This document shows, piece after piece, positions 17,179-26,051 of a stretch of DNA of 64,000 nt (the stretch's first letter is position 1; every line of letters starts with the position of its first letter). Where the stretch lies: positions 496,001 to 560,000 of the forward strand of contig NZ_JAGHKP010000001.1 of assembly GCF_017742215.1 (NCBI RefSeq), in the 5' to 3' direction. The notes beneath the pieces were generated by a model. That model made no database searches and was not told the origin of the DNA. It worked only from the letters and a program-made list of their open reading frames with translations. The stretch is from Chitinophaga chungangae. Lineage in GTDB: Bacteria; Bacteroidota; Bacteroidia; Chitinophagales; Chitinophagaceae. The position numbers and the translations under genes are program-made.

Positions 17179-17233
17179 ACTTTGATAGTATTTTGCTTTC
17201 GGGATATAATTTTTTCAAAGATATTTGGAAGTG

Positions 17234-17269
17234 TTACGAAATGTTCGTAGATTTACGATAGTATCGTAA
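17234..17269 (+). promoter_or_regulatory. Two BlaI-type dyad operators
   Basis: TTACGAAATGTTCGTAG (17234-17250, TACGAA-3-TTCGTA) and TTACGATAGTATCGTAA (17253-17269, perfect 17-base dyad) lie with centres 19 bases apart directly before the start at 17272. BlaI/MecI/CopY repressors bind such TAC-rich dyads as winged-helix dimers, and a BlaI gene is two genes downstream. Autoregulation of the three-gene unit is inferred. Confidence 0.65.
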
Positions 17270-17271
17270 TC

Positions 17272-18426
17272 ATGAGACTTGTATTGCTTGGAATTTTGAT
17301 CTGTCTGGCCGCAGGAATCACGCCCGCCGTTGCGCAAACGGTATTTTCAGTGAGCGGCAAAGTGCAGGACGAGAGCGGGAAACCACTGCCTTTTGCCAGC
17401 GCTTTTCTGAACCAGACCACACTGGGAGACAGGACCACCGAAGCCGGCACGTTTACGGTCCGGCAGATACCGCCGGGCAAATATGAGCTGATCGTGTCTT
17501 ATCTTGGATACGAACCGGTGATCACCCCGGTGGAGGTACAGGCCGATGTGAGCGGTATTACGATCGTGTTGAAACCGAAGGCGGGCGTGCTGAAAGAGCA
17601 CGTAGTGCGCAGGGACCCGGAGCGGGAAAAATGGATGCGCGTATTTTTGAACACCTTCGTCGGGCAGAGCAGCCTTGCCAAACAATGTGAGCTGATGAAC
17701 GGGGAAATAGTGGACCTGCATTACGACCGGCAGACCAATACGCTGACTGCGGGGGCAGACGATTTTCTCGTGATAGAAAATCCCGCGCTGGGGTATCGCG
17801 TCAAATTCCTGCTGATGTATTTTACGTACGATATGAGGGCGGGTTATTCCATGTATTACGGCAACCCGATGTTTGAGCCGATGAAACCGAAGAACAAACG
17901 CCAGTTGCAAAAGTGGGCGGCCAACCGGAAAGCGGCGTACCTGGGCTCCACCATGCACTTCTACAAAAGCCTGCTGGCTAAAACGCTGGAGCAGGACGGG
18001 TTTATGGTACAGAAGCTGGTGCGCAAGGAAAGGAAACGCGATTACGTGGAGCCCGTACCCGGGCTGGAAACGGGCGAAGCAAAAATGCAGAAACCCGGCA
18101 CGTTCTCCAAATACGTGAATTACCTGTACACAGCACGTTTGCCGTACGACAGCATCTATTACAAATCCGGCAACGGCTACGTGATGAATTTCAAAGACCT
18201 GTTGTACGTGACATATAAAAAGGAAAAGGAAGACAGGCTGTACGTGACCACGCTGCTGCCGCCCGGTTCCGTGAGAGGCCACCAGGTATCGGTGCTGAAG
18301 CTGCTGGCGCCGGAAGTGAAGCTGGACCGTAACGGCAATGTGGAAACACCGATGGACGTGATCTGCGAGCAATACTGGGGATGGGAAAAGCTGGCCGAAA
18401 TGTTACCGCTTGACTATAAACTATAA
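17272..18426 (+). CDS. Secreted protein with carboxypeptidase-regulatory-like (CarboxypepD_reg) domain
   Basis: A 384-residue protein with signal peptide (to about residue 22, VAQ), then a CarboxypepD_reg-like beta-sandwich at about residues 25-110 (SGKVQDESGKPLPFASAFL, TTEAGTFTV, YELIVSYLGYE), which is also the N-terminal domain of many SusC-type receptors. The rest has no barrel-like sequence that I can identify. It is the first gene behind the BlaI-type operators, 30 bases before blaI. Likely envelope protein; exact role unknown. Confidence 0.75.
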   Translation: MRLVLLGILICLAAGITPAVAQTVFSVSGKVQDESGKPLPFASAFLNQTTLGDRTTEAGTFTVRQIPPGKYELIVSYLGYEPVITPVEVQADVSGITIVLKPKAGVLKEHVVRRDPEREKWMRVFLNTFVGQSSLAKQCELMNGEIVDLHYDRQTNTLTAGADDFLVIENPALGYRVKFLLMYFTYDMRAGYSMYYGNPMFEPMKPKNKRQLQKWAANRKAAYLGSTMHFYKSLLAKTLEQDGFMVQKLVRKERKRDYVEPVPGLETGEAKMQKPGTFSKYVNYLYTARLPYDSIYYKSGNGYVMNFKDLLYVTYKKEKEDRLYVTTLLPPGSVRGHQVSVLKLLAPEVKLDRNGNVETPMDVICEQYWGWEKLAEMLPLDYKL

Positions 18427-18456
18427 CACTGTAAAAATTTTCAAACCGTTCATTAT

Positions 18457-18813
18457 ATGGAAAAATTGACCAAACAGGAAGAAGCTGCCATGCAGGCCAT
18501 CTGGAAAGTGGGCAGCGGGTTTGTGAAAGACTTCCTCGAAGCGCACGCCGCGCCTGCGCCTCCTTATACCACACTGGCTTCCACCATCAAAAACCTGGAG
18601 AAAAAAGGGTATGTGGACGCAAAAAAAATTGGTAACGTATACGAATACACGCCGTCTATCGACGAAGCGGATTACAAGAAAAAGTTCATGAGCGGGTTTG
18701 TGAAAGATTATTTCGAAAACTCGTACAAGGAACTGGTCACATTTTTCGCCAAAGACAAAAAGATCAGTCCTGAAGAGCTGCAGGAGATCATCAACATGAT
18801 TGGGAAAAAGTAA
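18457..18813 (+). CDS. BlaI/MecI/CopY-family transcriptional repressor
   Basis: A 118-residue winged-helix repressor. LTKQEEAAMQAIWKVGSGFVKDFLE and PPYTTLASTIKNLEKKGYVDAKK form the DNA-binding domain (residues 1-75); the C-terminal helices form the dimer. The family is usually inactivated by proteolysis triggered by a BlaR1-type sensor, and such a gene follows by 23 bases. The dyads at 17234-17269 are its probable operators. Confidence 0.9.
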   Translation: MEKLTKQEEAAMQAIWKVGSGFVKDFLEAHAAPAPPYTTLASTIKNLEKKGYVDAKKIGNVYEYTPSIDEADYKKKFMSGFVKDYFENSYKELVTFFAKDKKISPEELQEIINMIGKK

Positions 18814-18836
18814 TGCTGAACTTATAAACTTACGGT

Positions 18837-20876
18837 ATGACAGCCTTGTTCATATACCTGATAAAAGCCAATATCGCGCTTTGCCTTTTTTATCTCGCTT
18901 ACCGGCTGGGCCTGCGCAGGCTCACGTTTTACACGCTCAACCGCGTTTTCCTCATCACGGGCATCGTGTTTTCGTCGTTGTTCCCGCTGGTAGATGTGAA
19001 CGACTTTTTCTCCCGCAACGAAATCATTGCCGCGCAGGTAGTACAGTACGTACCTGATTTTGGCGTACTGCAGGCGGCGCAGCCGGAGGCCTTTACCGTG
19101 TGGGCATTGCTGGAATGGGTGTTCTGGACCGGCGTGGTCGTAATGGGCCTGCGGCTGGCGATACAGTTGATATCGCTGCTGGTGCTGCATCGCAGATCGG
19201 AGCCGGCGAACATGCAGGGGCAGGACGTGCGTAAAATGGATGGGGACATCAACCCGTTCTCGTTTTTTAATAATATTTACGTGAACCCGGACATGCATTC
19301 GGAAGAAGAGCTGGAAGCCATCATCCGGCACGAACAGATACACGTGCGCCAGTGGCATTCGGCAGACGTGATGATGAGCGAAGTGAACAATGTGTTTTAC
19401 TGGTTCAATCCCGGCGCATGGCTGATGAAAACGGCGGTGAAGGAAAACCTCGAGTTTATCACCGACCGCAAGATCCTCCGCTCCGGCGTGAATGCCGCTA
19501 CTTACCAATACAGCCTCGTGAAGGTAAGCACCGCACAGTATGCGGCGGGTGTGGCCAACAACTTTAATTTCTCACATTTAAAAAACCGCATCAAGATGAT
19601 GAACAAAACAACATCTTCGCGCGTGCACCTCTACCGCTATGGAGTGCTTGCCGGCGTAGTATGCGGCGTTCTTTTATCCCTGAACTATACAAAAGCCGGC
19701 ACGGTGGTGAATCATGTGGTAAGCGAAGTGAAAGACGTGCTGGAAATTGCTCCCGGGGATACCACAACGCCTGTACAGAAAGACCAATTCAGCGCAAAAC
19801 CCGTTGAAACGCGCAAGCCTGTTGAAGAAAAATTCCAAGGCGTAAAAGCCGACCAGTTCCAGACTATCGAAGGCAAATCCCAAAAGCCCGACAATATCAT
19901 CGAACTGACGGAAGACGGTGTTAACGCAACGTTACACGAGCCTGGCGGCACCGCCGCTACGCTGAACGGCAAAAAACTGACGATGCGCGGAGGTAAAAAT
20001 TCCTCCCTGCCGACCAACACGATTATTATATCCAACGCAAGCGGCACCACAGGCGCCGCGGCGGGCAGCAGGCCTACACGCGGCTCGTATGCAGGCGTGA
20101 TGCGGCTTGGGGGCGCCGGTAACAGTCCTGCCGTTACGTTCAGGGCAGACACCACGAACAAACCGCTGATCGTTGTGGATGGAAAACCTTATCCTCCCAA
20201 TGGCATCAATTATCCCACGCTGAACAACCTCGATCCCAACACGATCGAATCCATCACCGTGCTGAAGGACAAATCGGCTTCCGCTATCTACGGTTCCGCC
20301 GGCAACTACGGCGTGATCCTCATCACTACTAAAAAAGGTGCTGACGAGAAAAAACGCACCGAACCGAACAAATTGAAAGAAGTGACCGTAGTGGGTTATC
20401 CGTCCGCGGACGAGCAGCAGGAAAATATGCTGAACCAGGTAGTGGTAGTGGGATATGGCACAAAAAACACGAATGAAGCGAAAGCGGGAACAGGCGACGT
20501 AAAAGAAGAAGTGGTGGTAACCGGTTACAGTTCAAAGAACCTGAAAGCGGATTCAACAGCCACGTATCGCACCGGGAAACAGACCATGCTCGCACTGGCG
20601 AAAACCGACGGGGCGGCGGATCATGCATCCACCAGCACGTATCCCAATCCCACCAAAGGCATCGTGAACGTTGCGTTCACTATCCCGAAGGCATCCAACA
20701 GCAATTTCCTGGAGGTAACCGATATGAACGGCAAACCGCTTTACCGGCAGTCGCTCGCGGGTTATAAAGGGAGTTACAAAGGCCAGGTGGACCTCACCCG
20801 TTACCCTGCAGCCAGTTACATTATCAAAGTAAAGCTCGACGGCGCCGATATGAGCTCCATCGTAGTGAAACAATAG
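18837..20876 (+). CDS. BlaR1-like M56 membrane peptidase fused to TonB-plug-like and T9SS C-terminal domains
   Basis: A 679-residue protein. Residues 1-280 are an M56/BlaR1 sensor-peptidase with several membrane helices and the zinc motif HEQIHVRQWHSADVMMSEV (HExxH). A further helix near residue 265 (YGVLAGVVCGVLLSLN) leads into a periplasmic part. Around residues 440-500 is a SusC/TonB plug-like segment (KPLIVVDGKPYP, DPNTIESITVLKDKSASAIYG, GVILITTKKG), followed by three VVVGYGT-like strands. The last 80 residues (YPNPTKGIVNVAFTIP, ITKVKL-type strands ending SSIVVKQ) match a T9SS type A sorting domain. It probably cleaves or triggers cleavage of the adjacent BlaI. The plug and sorting domains on an inner-membrane sensor are unexplained. 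Confidence 0.82.
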   Translation: MTALFIYLIKANIALCLFYLAYRLGLRRLTFYTLNRVFLITGIVFSSLFPLVDVNDFFSRNEIIAAQVVQYVPDFGVLQAAQPEAFTVWALLEWVFWTGVVVMGLRLAIQLISLLVLHRRSEPANMQGQDVRKMDGDINPFSFFNNIYVNPDMHSEEELEAIIRHEQIHVRQWHSADVMMSEVNNVFYWFNPGAWLMKTAVKENLEFITDRKILRSGVNAATYQYSLVKVSTAQYAAGVANNFNFSHLKNRIKMMNKTTSSRVHLYRYGVLAGVVCGVLLSLNYTKAGTVVNHVVSEVKDVLEIAPGDTTTPVQKDQFSAKPVETRKPVEEKFQGVKADQFQTIEGKSQKPDNIIELTEDGVNATLHEPGGTAATLNGKKLTMRGGKNSSLPTNTIIISNASGTTGAAAGSRPTRGSYAGVMRLGGAGNSPAVTFRADTTNKPLIVVDGKPYPPNGINYPTLNNLDPNTIESITVLKDKSASAIYGSAGNYGVILITTKKGADEKKRTEPNKLKEVTVVGYPSADEQQENMLNQVVVVGYGTKNTNEAKAGTGDVKEEVVVTGYSSKNLKADSTATYRTGKQTMLALAKTDGAADHASTSTYPNPTKGIVNVAFTIPKASNSNFLEVTDMNGKPLYRQSLAGYKGSYKGQVDLTRYPAASYIIKVKLDGADMSSIVVKQ

Positions 20877-20980
20877 ATTTTTCGAGAATCAGCAGAATTT
20901 AATTTTGTTAGCTGTTAACAACGATGTAGCGGCGGGCTTTTCAGCCTGCCGGCGTTGTTGAGGAAAGGTTGACGAAGACC

Positions 20981-22009
20981 TTATTTCGCGCTGCGGGCGC
21001 AACGGAAGCCAAGGTTCGACAAGCCGGAAGTGGGCGTTGTTTTCATTCTCGCGGAAACCCTGTACCCCCTGCAATATTCATCGCTGCACATAAACGATCC
21101 GCCACGGATCACCCTTTTTGCGCTGGGCTCTTCCGGGTCGTTGGGCGTGTGTGAGCCTTCGGGGTTCAGCGTACCGGGTTTCACCTGGGCGTAATAACCT
21201 GCGTCGTACCAGTCTGCGGTCCATTCCCATACATTGCCGGCCATGTCGTACAGCTGGTAACCGTTTGCGGCGAAGGATTTAACCGGCGCGGTGCCGTAAA
21301 AGCCATCTGCCTCCGTGTTTTCGTAAGGAAAATGGCCGTTCCAGATATTGGTTTTGCCCGGGCTCGCCTGCGGCGTTTCTGCGCCCCAGGGGAAAGGCTG
21401 GTTCTTCAACCCGCCGCGCGCCGCGTATTCCCATTCCGCTTCTGTGGGCAGGCGTTTGCCGGCCCATTTGGCGTAGGCCTGCGCATCTTCCCAGCTCACA
21501 TGTATCACGGGGTGCTGTTCTTTTCCTTTGATGTCGCTGCCCGGCCCGTTTGGCGCTTTCCAGCTCGCGCCCGGCACCACGCTCCACCACTGGCTCACGT
21601 CGCGGAGGTCTACGGCCGTTTCCGTAGGTACGAATACGAGAGAGGCTGGGGCCAGGAGAGAACTATCCGGCTCGGGAGAGCCCGGCGGCAGGGTAGCCAT
21701 CACTTCTTCTTTAGGAATGGGTTTTTCAGCCGTGGTTACATACCCCGTAGCCTGCACGAAAGCGGTGAACTCCGCATTGGTCACTTCATGTTCGTCGAGC
21801 CAGAAGGAATCGACCTTTACGAGGTGTTTCGGGTATTCGTCGGGCGAGCCGGAATCGTCGTCCGCCCCCATTTCAAACTCCCCGGCCGGTATCAACCGCA
21901 TCGGGTTCAGCTGCTCCACCACCTGCTGGTTCTTTTTGGCCGGCGTTTGGTTGCATGCCGCCAGCATTATTACGAGGGCCAGCGCCTGGCCTGAATATTT
22001 AACTATCAT
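20981..22009 (-). CDS. Formylglycine-generating enzyme-type (SUMF1/FGE) lipoprotein
   Basis: A 342-residue protein with a lipoprotein signal (lipobox LAAC, about residue 19). It has the full FGE-sulfatase fold signature: IPAGEFEMGAD, DEHEVTNAEF, HPVIHVSWEDAQAYAKWAG, RLPTEAEWEYAARGG, YDMAGNVWEWTADWY, RVIRGGSF. Both cysteines that form the copper site in true FGEs are present (Cys308 and Cys313 in SFMCSDEYCRGYR), unlike many FGE-like lipoproteins. It may convert cysteine to formylglycine in exported sulfatases; none of that type is in the window. Start set at the signal peptide; a longer frame upstream runs into the opposite gene. Confidence 0.85.
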   Translation of the reverse strand: MIVKYSGQALALVIMLAACNQTPAKKNQQVVEQLNPMRLIPAGEFEMGADDDSGSPDEYPKHLVKVDSFWLDEHEVTNAEFTAFVQATGYVTTAEKPIPKEEVMATLPPGSPEPDSSLLAPASLVFVPTETAVDLRDVSQWWSVVPGASWKAPNGPGSDIKGKEQHPVIHVSWEDAQAYAKWAGKRLPTEAEWEYAARGGLKNQPFPWGAETPQASPGKTNIWNGHFPYENTEADGFYGTAPVKSFAANGYQLYDMAGNVWEWTADWYDAGYYAQVKPGTLNPEGSHTPNDPEEPSAKRVIRGGSFMCSDEYCRGYRVSARMKTTPTSGLSNLGFRCARSAK

Positions 22010-22016
22010 ACAGGCA

Positions 22017-22024
22017 CAAATGTA
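22017..22024 (-). promoter_or_regulatory. -7 box for the FGE-type gene, near-leaderless
   Basis: On the minus strand TACATTTG (plus-strand 22024-22017) matches TAnnTTTG exactly and ends eight bases before the ATG at 22009. Transcription would begin almost at the start codon. No clear -33 box is seen. Confidence 0.45.
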
Positions 22025-22096
22025 CAACGGGGTTGTTAAATTGTTAAATTGTTTCCGACGGGCCCCAAAAAGCCCATAATCTGTAACTTGCTGCCC

Positions 22097-23437
22097 ATGG
22101 CTTTCACGCGAGAAGATTTCGGACCCGGTTTCAAATGGGGGGTGGTGATTTCCGCTTTTCAAAACGAAGGGTCGCACAACGCTCACGGCAAGGGCCTTTC
22201 CATCTGGGACGCTTTCCAGGACCGGAAAGGAAAGATCAAAGACAACACGCACGCCCGCATTGCCTGTGATTTTTACAACCGTTACCGGGAAGATATCCTC
22301 CTGGCCCGTTCCCTCGGTTTTTCCGTATTCCGTTTCTCCCTTTCCTGGCCCCGCATTCTGCCGCAGGGCACCGGCGTGGTGAACCAGGCCGGCATCGATT
22401 TTTACCACCGGGTGATAGACGCCTGCCTGGAAGCCGGCATGGAGCCTTATGTTACGCTCTATCACTGGGACCTTCCGCAGGCGCTCGAGCAAAAGGGCGG
22501 ATGGTGCCACCGCGGCACCGTTTTCGCATTCGAGGAGTTCGCCAATCTTTGCGCGCGCGCTTACGGGCATAAAGTGAAGAACTGGATCGTGCTCAACGAG
22601 CCTTTCGGTTTTACCTCGCTCGGTTATATGCTGGGCGTGCATGCGCCGGGGAAGTTCGGCCTCAGCTATTTTTTTCCCGCCGTGCATCATACCGCGCTGG
22701 CGCAGGCCGGCGGCGGAAGGGCGGTGCGCGATGAAATAACCAACGCGCGCATCGGCACCACTTTTTCCTGTTCACAGATCATTCCCTATACCCAAAATGA
22801 AAAAGACCAGGCCGCGGCGCACCGGGCAGACGCATTGTTTAACAGGCTGTTTATCGAGCCGGCGCTGGGCCTCGGTTACCCTACGGACGTATTCCCGCTG
22901 CTGAAGCGCATCGGCAGGCGTTATGCGCTTTGGCGCGACTGGGAAAAACTGCCTTTTGATTTTGATTTCATCGGTATTCAGAATTATTTCCCGCTGGTGA
23001 TCCGTTACAACGCTTTTATGCCTTACATCCAGGCTTCGGAAGTAAAACCCGCGCAGCGCCGCGTGCCGCAAACCGCCCTGGGGTGGGAGATCAGCGGGGC
23101 GGGCATGTTCAGCATCCTGCAGCAGTTTGCCGCGTACAAGGGCGTTAAGGAAGTTATCGTCACCGAAAGCGGGGCGGCCTTCAAAGACGCGGTGATCGAC
23201 GGCGCGGTAGACGACGCGGGCCGTACCGCGTATTTCCGGGAATACCTGGAAGGCGTGCTGGCGGCAAAACGTACAGGCGTTCCCGTTAGCGGTTATTTTG
23301 CATGGACGCTCACCGATAATTTTGAATGGGCCGAAGGGTTTAATGCACGTTTCGGATTGGTGCATGTAGACCATGATACGCAGGTGCGCACGCTGAAATC
23401 GTCCGGCCGGTGGTTCCGCGAGCTGCTGACAAAATAA
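22097..23437 (+). CDS. Glycoside hydrolase family 1, beta-glucosidase-like
   Basis: A 446-residue (beta/alpha)8 retaining glycosidase of normal GH1 length. The acid/base Glu is in NWIVLNEPFGF and the nucleophile Glu in VIVTESGAAF (family consensus TENG, here TESG). FRFSLSWPRILPQG, VTLYHWDLPQALE and TDNFEWAEGFNARFGLVHVD are typical. No signal peptide, so cytoplasmic. ATG 22097 is chosen because the family N-terminus FKWGVVISAFQNEG follows closely. Divergent from the FGE-type gene. Confidence 0.93.
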   Translation: MAFTREDFGPGFKWGVVISAFQNEGSHNAHGKGLSIWDAFQDRKGKIKDNTHARIACDFYNRYREDILLARSLGFSVFRFSLSWPRILPQGTGVVNQAGIDFYHRVIDACLEAGMEPYVTLYHWDLPQALEQKGGWCHRGTVFAFEEFANLCARAYGHKVKNWIVLNEPFGFTSLGYMLGVHAPGKFGLSYFFPAVHHTALAQAGGGRAVRDEITNARIGTTFSCSQIIPYTQNEKDQAAAHRADALFNRLFIEPALGLGYPTDVFPLLKRIGRRYALWRDWEKLPFDFDFIGIQNYFPLVIRYNAFMPYIQASEVKPAQRRVPQTALGWEISGAGMFSILQQFAAYKGVKEVIVTESGAAFKDAVIDGAVDDAGRTAYFREYLEGVLAAKRTGVPVSGYFAWTLTDNFEWAEGFNARFGLVHVDHDTQVRTLKSSGRWFRELLTK

Positions 23438-23441
23438 AACA

Positions 23442-23526
23442 CCGGCGGGCAAAAGAAATCCGTTTTGGGATTAACGTCCGTATAAAGGTTGCTGAGAATC
23501 GTATTCCTTTTACCCGCCGGGCTTTT
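23442..23526. terminator. Bidirectional terminator between convergent genes
   Basis: CCGGCGGG (23442-23449) and CCCGCCGG (23513-23520) pair, with the pairing continuing through AAAAG/CTTTT after one mismatch. The plus-strand 3' arm is followed by a GC and six T; the minus-strand side runs into TGTTTTATTTT. The enclosed loop is unusually long (about 60 bases). It sits between the GH1 gene and the minus-strand outer-membrane gene. Confidence 0.6.
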
Positions 23527-24753
23527 TTATAATTCTTTGCGTTTGAAGAACCAGTTGTCTTTTAAACCGAGATGCAGCACCACGTTAAAATAGTTTTCCG
23601 TGATAAGGCCGCTGCCGGCCGTGCCGCGCTGCCCGCCTTCCAGTCCCAGGTAATATCTCAAATGCCCCGTTCTGCTGGGCAGCGAAGCGCCTACCGATAA
23701 ACCGAAGTCCCTTATCTTTTCCCCTTTCACCTGGATATAACCGGTATGATAGCTCAGGCCCGCCTGAACGGACAGGTGCTCGATACGTTTGTCGAAATAA
23801 TATTTGTAGAAGGAATATTCCATGCCGCCTGCGAAACGCTGCGAGTTCACGTACCGGAAATCGGTTTTCGTGCGGTTGTTCACGTCTTCCCATTGCTGCC
23901 TGCGGTAATCGGCCAGCAGCGTAAGATGTTCGTTGTTCATGGAAAGGCCGAAACCGATCTGCGGGGGGAGGTAATAACTGCCTTTACTGTCTCCGCCGTC
24001 GAACAGCACGTTGTCGTTCTCGTCGCGGATGGCCATTTCTGCTTCGCTTTGGAGGCGGGTTTGCCAGCGGTAGGTAGCACCGGCGCCTATTACCCAGTCG
24101 CCTGCCGTGCCGGTGTATTGAATGCCTGCGGTAAAATTGAAGGCGCGGTAGAACGAACGTTCTTCCGAACGGATCTCGTTATTGCCAAGGCTGTCTGTAA
24201 TGGTGATGGGGCCGAAGAGCAATGCGGAAGAAAGACCCGCGTAAAAATTCTTCATCAGCTTCACGCCGTTGGAAAAATATAGCCGGTTGATGCCGCCGCT
24301 TCCTTCCACCGCGTTCTGCACTTCCGCGCCGGTGCCCGCGATGCTGGTATTGTTGATCAGCTTGAAGTCTACCCGGCTGTAAGGCATCAACCCGAAACTG
24401 AGGCCCCATCGCGGGTTCACTTTAAAGCCCAGTGCAAAACGTTTGAACGAGATATCGCCCGCGCTTTGGTTGACGGTGGAACTGTTGTAGGTAATGCTTT
24501 TCGCCGCCACCGAAGCTTCGAAGAAAAACGTCTCCATGGGTATGCGGCCGTAGGACGCGGGGTTCAGCTCGTTCAGGAAATTGCCTGACGGCCGGGCGAT
24601 GCCTGCGCTGCCGGTACCGAAGTTGCGGCTGTAATCTTTTTCCTCGAGGTCGCCGATGCCGTAAGCGGAATACAGGGAGTTGACGCCTTTCTGCGCCTGT
24701 GCCTGCATGCACAGCAATATCATACAGCAGCCGATCGTATAGGTTCGCATCAT
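23527..24753 (-). CDS. Outer-membrane beta-barrel protein
   Basis: A 408-residue protein with signal peptide (MILLCMQAQAQ) and repeated amphipathic strands with aromatic ends, resembling FadL/PorV-like barrels of Bacteroidota (NPASYGRIPMETFFFEASV; KVNPRWGLSFGLMPYSRVDF). No catalytic motif. The start overlaps the stop of the upstream DUF4270 lipoprotein gene by four bases, so the two are translationally coupled and probably work together at the outer membrane. Specific function unknown. Confidence 0.7.
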   Translation of the reverse strand: MMRTYTIGCCMILLCMQAQAQKGVNSLYSAYGIGDLEEKDYSRNFGTGSAGIARPSGNFLNELNPASYGRIPMETFFFEASVAAKSITYNSSTVNQSAGDISFKRFALGFKVNPRWGLSFGLMPYSRVDFKLINNTSIAGTGAEVQNAVEGSGGINRLYFSNGVKLMKNFYAGLSSALLFGPITITDSLGNNEIRSEERSFYRAFNFTAGIQYTGTAGDWVIGAGATYRWQTRLQSEAEMAIRDENDNVLFDGGDSKGSYYLPPQIGFGLSMNNEHLTLLADYRRQQWEDVNNRTKTDFRYVNSQRFAGGMEYSFYKYYFDKRIEHLSVQAGLSYHTGYIQVKGEKIRDFGLSVGASLPSRTGHLRYYLGLEGGQRGTAGSGLITENYFNVVLHLGLKDNWFFKRKEL

Positions 24754-26051
24754 TCGTATAAGAGGTAATAAATTTTTAATTGCGCGCGGTATTGTTTGCT
24801 GCCGCCATCGCCAACCACCAGCCGGTTCAGTTGGGTGTGAAATTCGCTGAAAGGCGCGGCCAGCAATAATCCGCGGTAGTTATATTCATCCGCCGCCATC
24901 ATCGCGCGGCAATATTCCGTAAGGTCCCAGGAATACTGATTGTTCTCCGGGTACAGTTTATCCGTCACAAGATTTCCATATTGCACGCCGGCGGCGTTGG
25001 AGATCGTATCGCCCTGCGTTACGACGTTTTTTTTATCGGCCAGCGTAAGCGTGAGCCTCGGCGGTACCGGATAATTTTTGATGGTGCCGTTATCCGGTTT
25101 GATCACCAGTTCCGCCTGCATGATGCGCCCGTAACGCCCCAGTTCTTTCAGCGCGGCGATCGATGGAAAATCGATACGCGTAACAGCGCCGGTCAATGGC
25201 TGAATGAAAGTGCGGTTGCCCGTGGTTTCGCCCATAATGCCGTCTGCGCCGGGCGTCAAACCAGCGATGGGCGTGCCGCTGCGGTCGTACGAATAAGAGT
25301 TGAACTGCAGCTCGGAAAGGTTCATGTGAAAGTCGATCGTTTTTTCTTCTACCGTTTCTTTCACGATATGATAATGAATGCGCATCACGACGGCCGTATC
25401 GTTCATCAGCAGGCGGAAGGCCGCGGAATTGTCCACGCCGCGGATCGTAAGCCCTTTGAAATAGTCGCGCCAGTATTCTTCATTTTTAATATCGTCCGAC
25501 TTGCTCCGGATCTTTTCGAACAATTCCAGGCCGAACTGCTGGTTCATTCGCAGGTGCACCTTGTTGCCCGACGTAGGCCGGATTCGCTGGGTAACGTCGG
25601 CCAGTGGCTGGTCGTTCACGGGAAATTGCTGGTGACTGTAAAATGCATCGTAATCTTTCGGCAGCACCAGCGGGCGGCTGAGCTGGTACACCTGGAAACG
25701 TTGCAGGGGAAGCGTGTCCCCGTAATAATGCCCGTCCGGCTGCAGCACGAGCTCTACCGAATCGTAAATGGCTTTGAGGCCGGGATCGGTTTCGGAGGGA
25801 AGGCCGAGGCGGAAGGAGGAAGATGAAGTGAATTTACCGAACAAAGGATCGGCATAGCTGCCGACGAGGCCGGTACCGGTGCCGGAAGTACGAATAGAAT
25901 CCAGCTGCACGGTACGCATCTGCACCTGCAGCGAATCCAGCAGCGAATATTGCAGGCTTCCGCCGTCGTCGATGATATTATCGTAATTGAATCCGCTCTT
26001 GTCGCACGCGGCAAGACAGGCCATTGCGGCCAGCACGCTTATCCGCTTCAT
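24750..26051 (-). CDS. DUF4270 family lipoprotein
   Basis: A 433-residue predicted lipoprotein (MKRISVLAAMACLAAC lipobox, then DKSGFNYDN). The pattern of SVELVLQPDG, lengthy beta-rich repeats and C-terminal NRLVVGDGGSK...KIYYLLYE is that of DUF4270, a Bacteroidota family of unknown function. I start at ATG 26051 because the signal peptide begins there; an ATG eight codons upstream (26075) is possible. Coupled to the barrel gene downstream. Confidence 0.75.
   Translation of the reverse strand: MKRISVLAAMACLAACDKSGFNYDNIIDDGGSLQYSLLDSLQVQMRTVQLDSIRTSGTGTGLVGSYADPLFGKFTSSSSFRLGLPSETDPGLKAIYDSVELVLQPDGHYYGDTLPLQRFQVYQLSRPLVLPKDYDAFYSHQQFPVNDQPLADVTQRIRPTSGNKVHLRMNQQFGLELFEKIRSKSDDIKNEEYWRDYFKGLTIRGVDNSAAFRLLMNDTAVVMRIHYHIVKETVEEKTIDFHMNLSELQFNSYSYDRSGTPIAGLTPGADGIMGETTGNRTFIQPLTGAVTRIDFPSIAALKELGRYGRIMQAELVIKPDNGTIKNYPVPPRLTLTLADKKNVVTQGDTISNAAGVQYGNLVTDKLYPENNQYSWDLTEYCRAMMAADEYNYRGLLLAAPFSEFHTQLNRLVVGDGGSKQYRAQLKIYYLLYE

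Noticed and set aside
22010..22690. N-terminal extension of the FGE-type protein to position 22690
   Set aside because: The signal peptide and lipobox begin at 22009; the extension is antisense to the GH1 gene and unlike any FGE.
24925..24945. CCGTAAGGTCCCAGG inside the DUF4270 gene as another hairpin element copy
   Set aside because: It lacks the ATGA and CCAT ends and lies in coding sequence; chance similarity.
24981..25826. A 281-residue plus-strand frame inside the DUF4270 gene
   Set aside because: Shadow of the minus-strand lipoprotein, no motif, no promoter or coupling.
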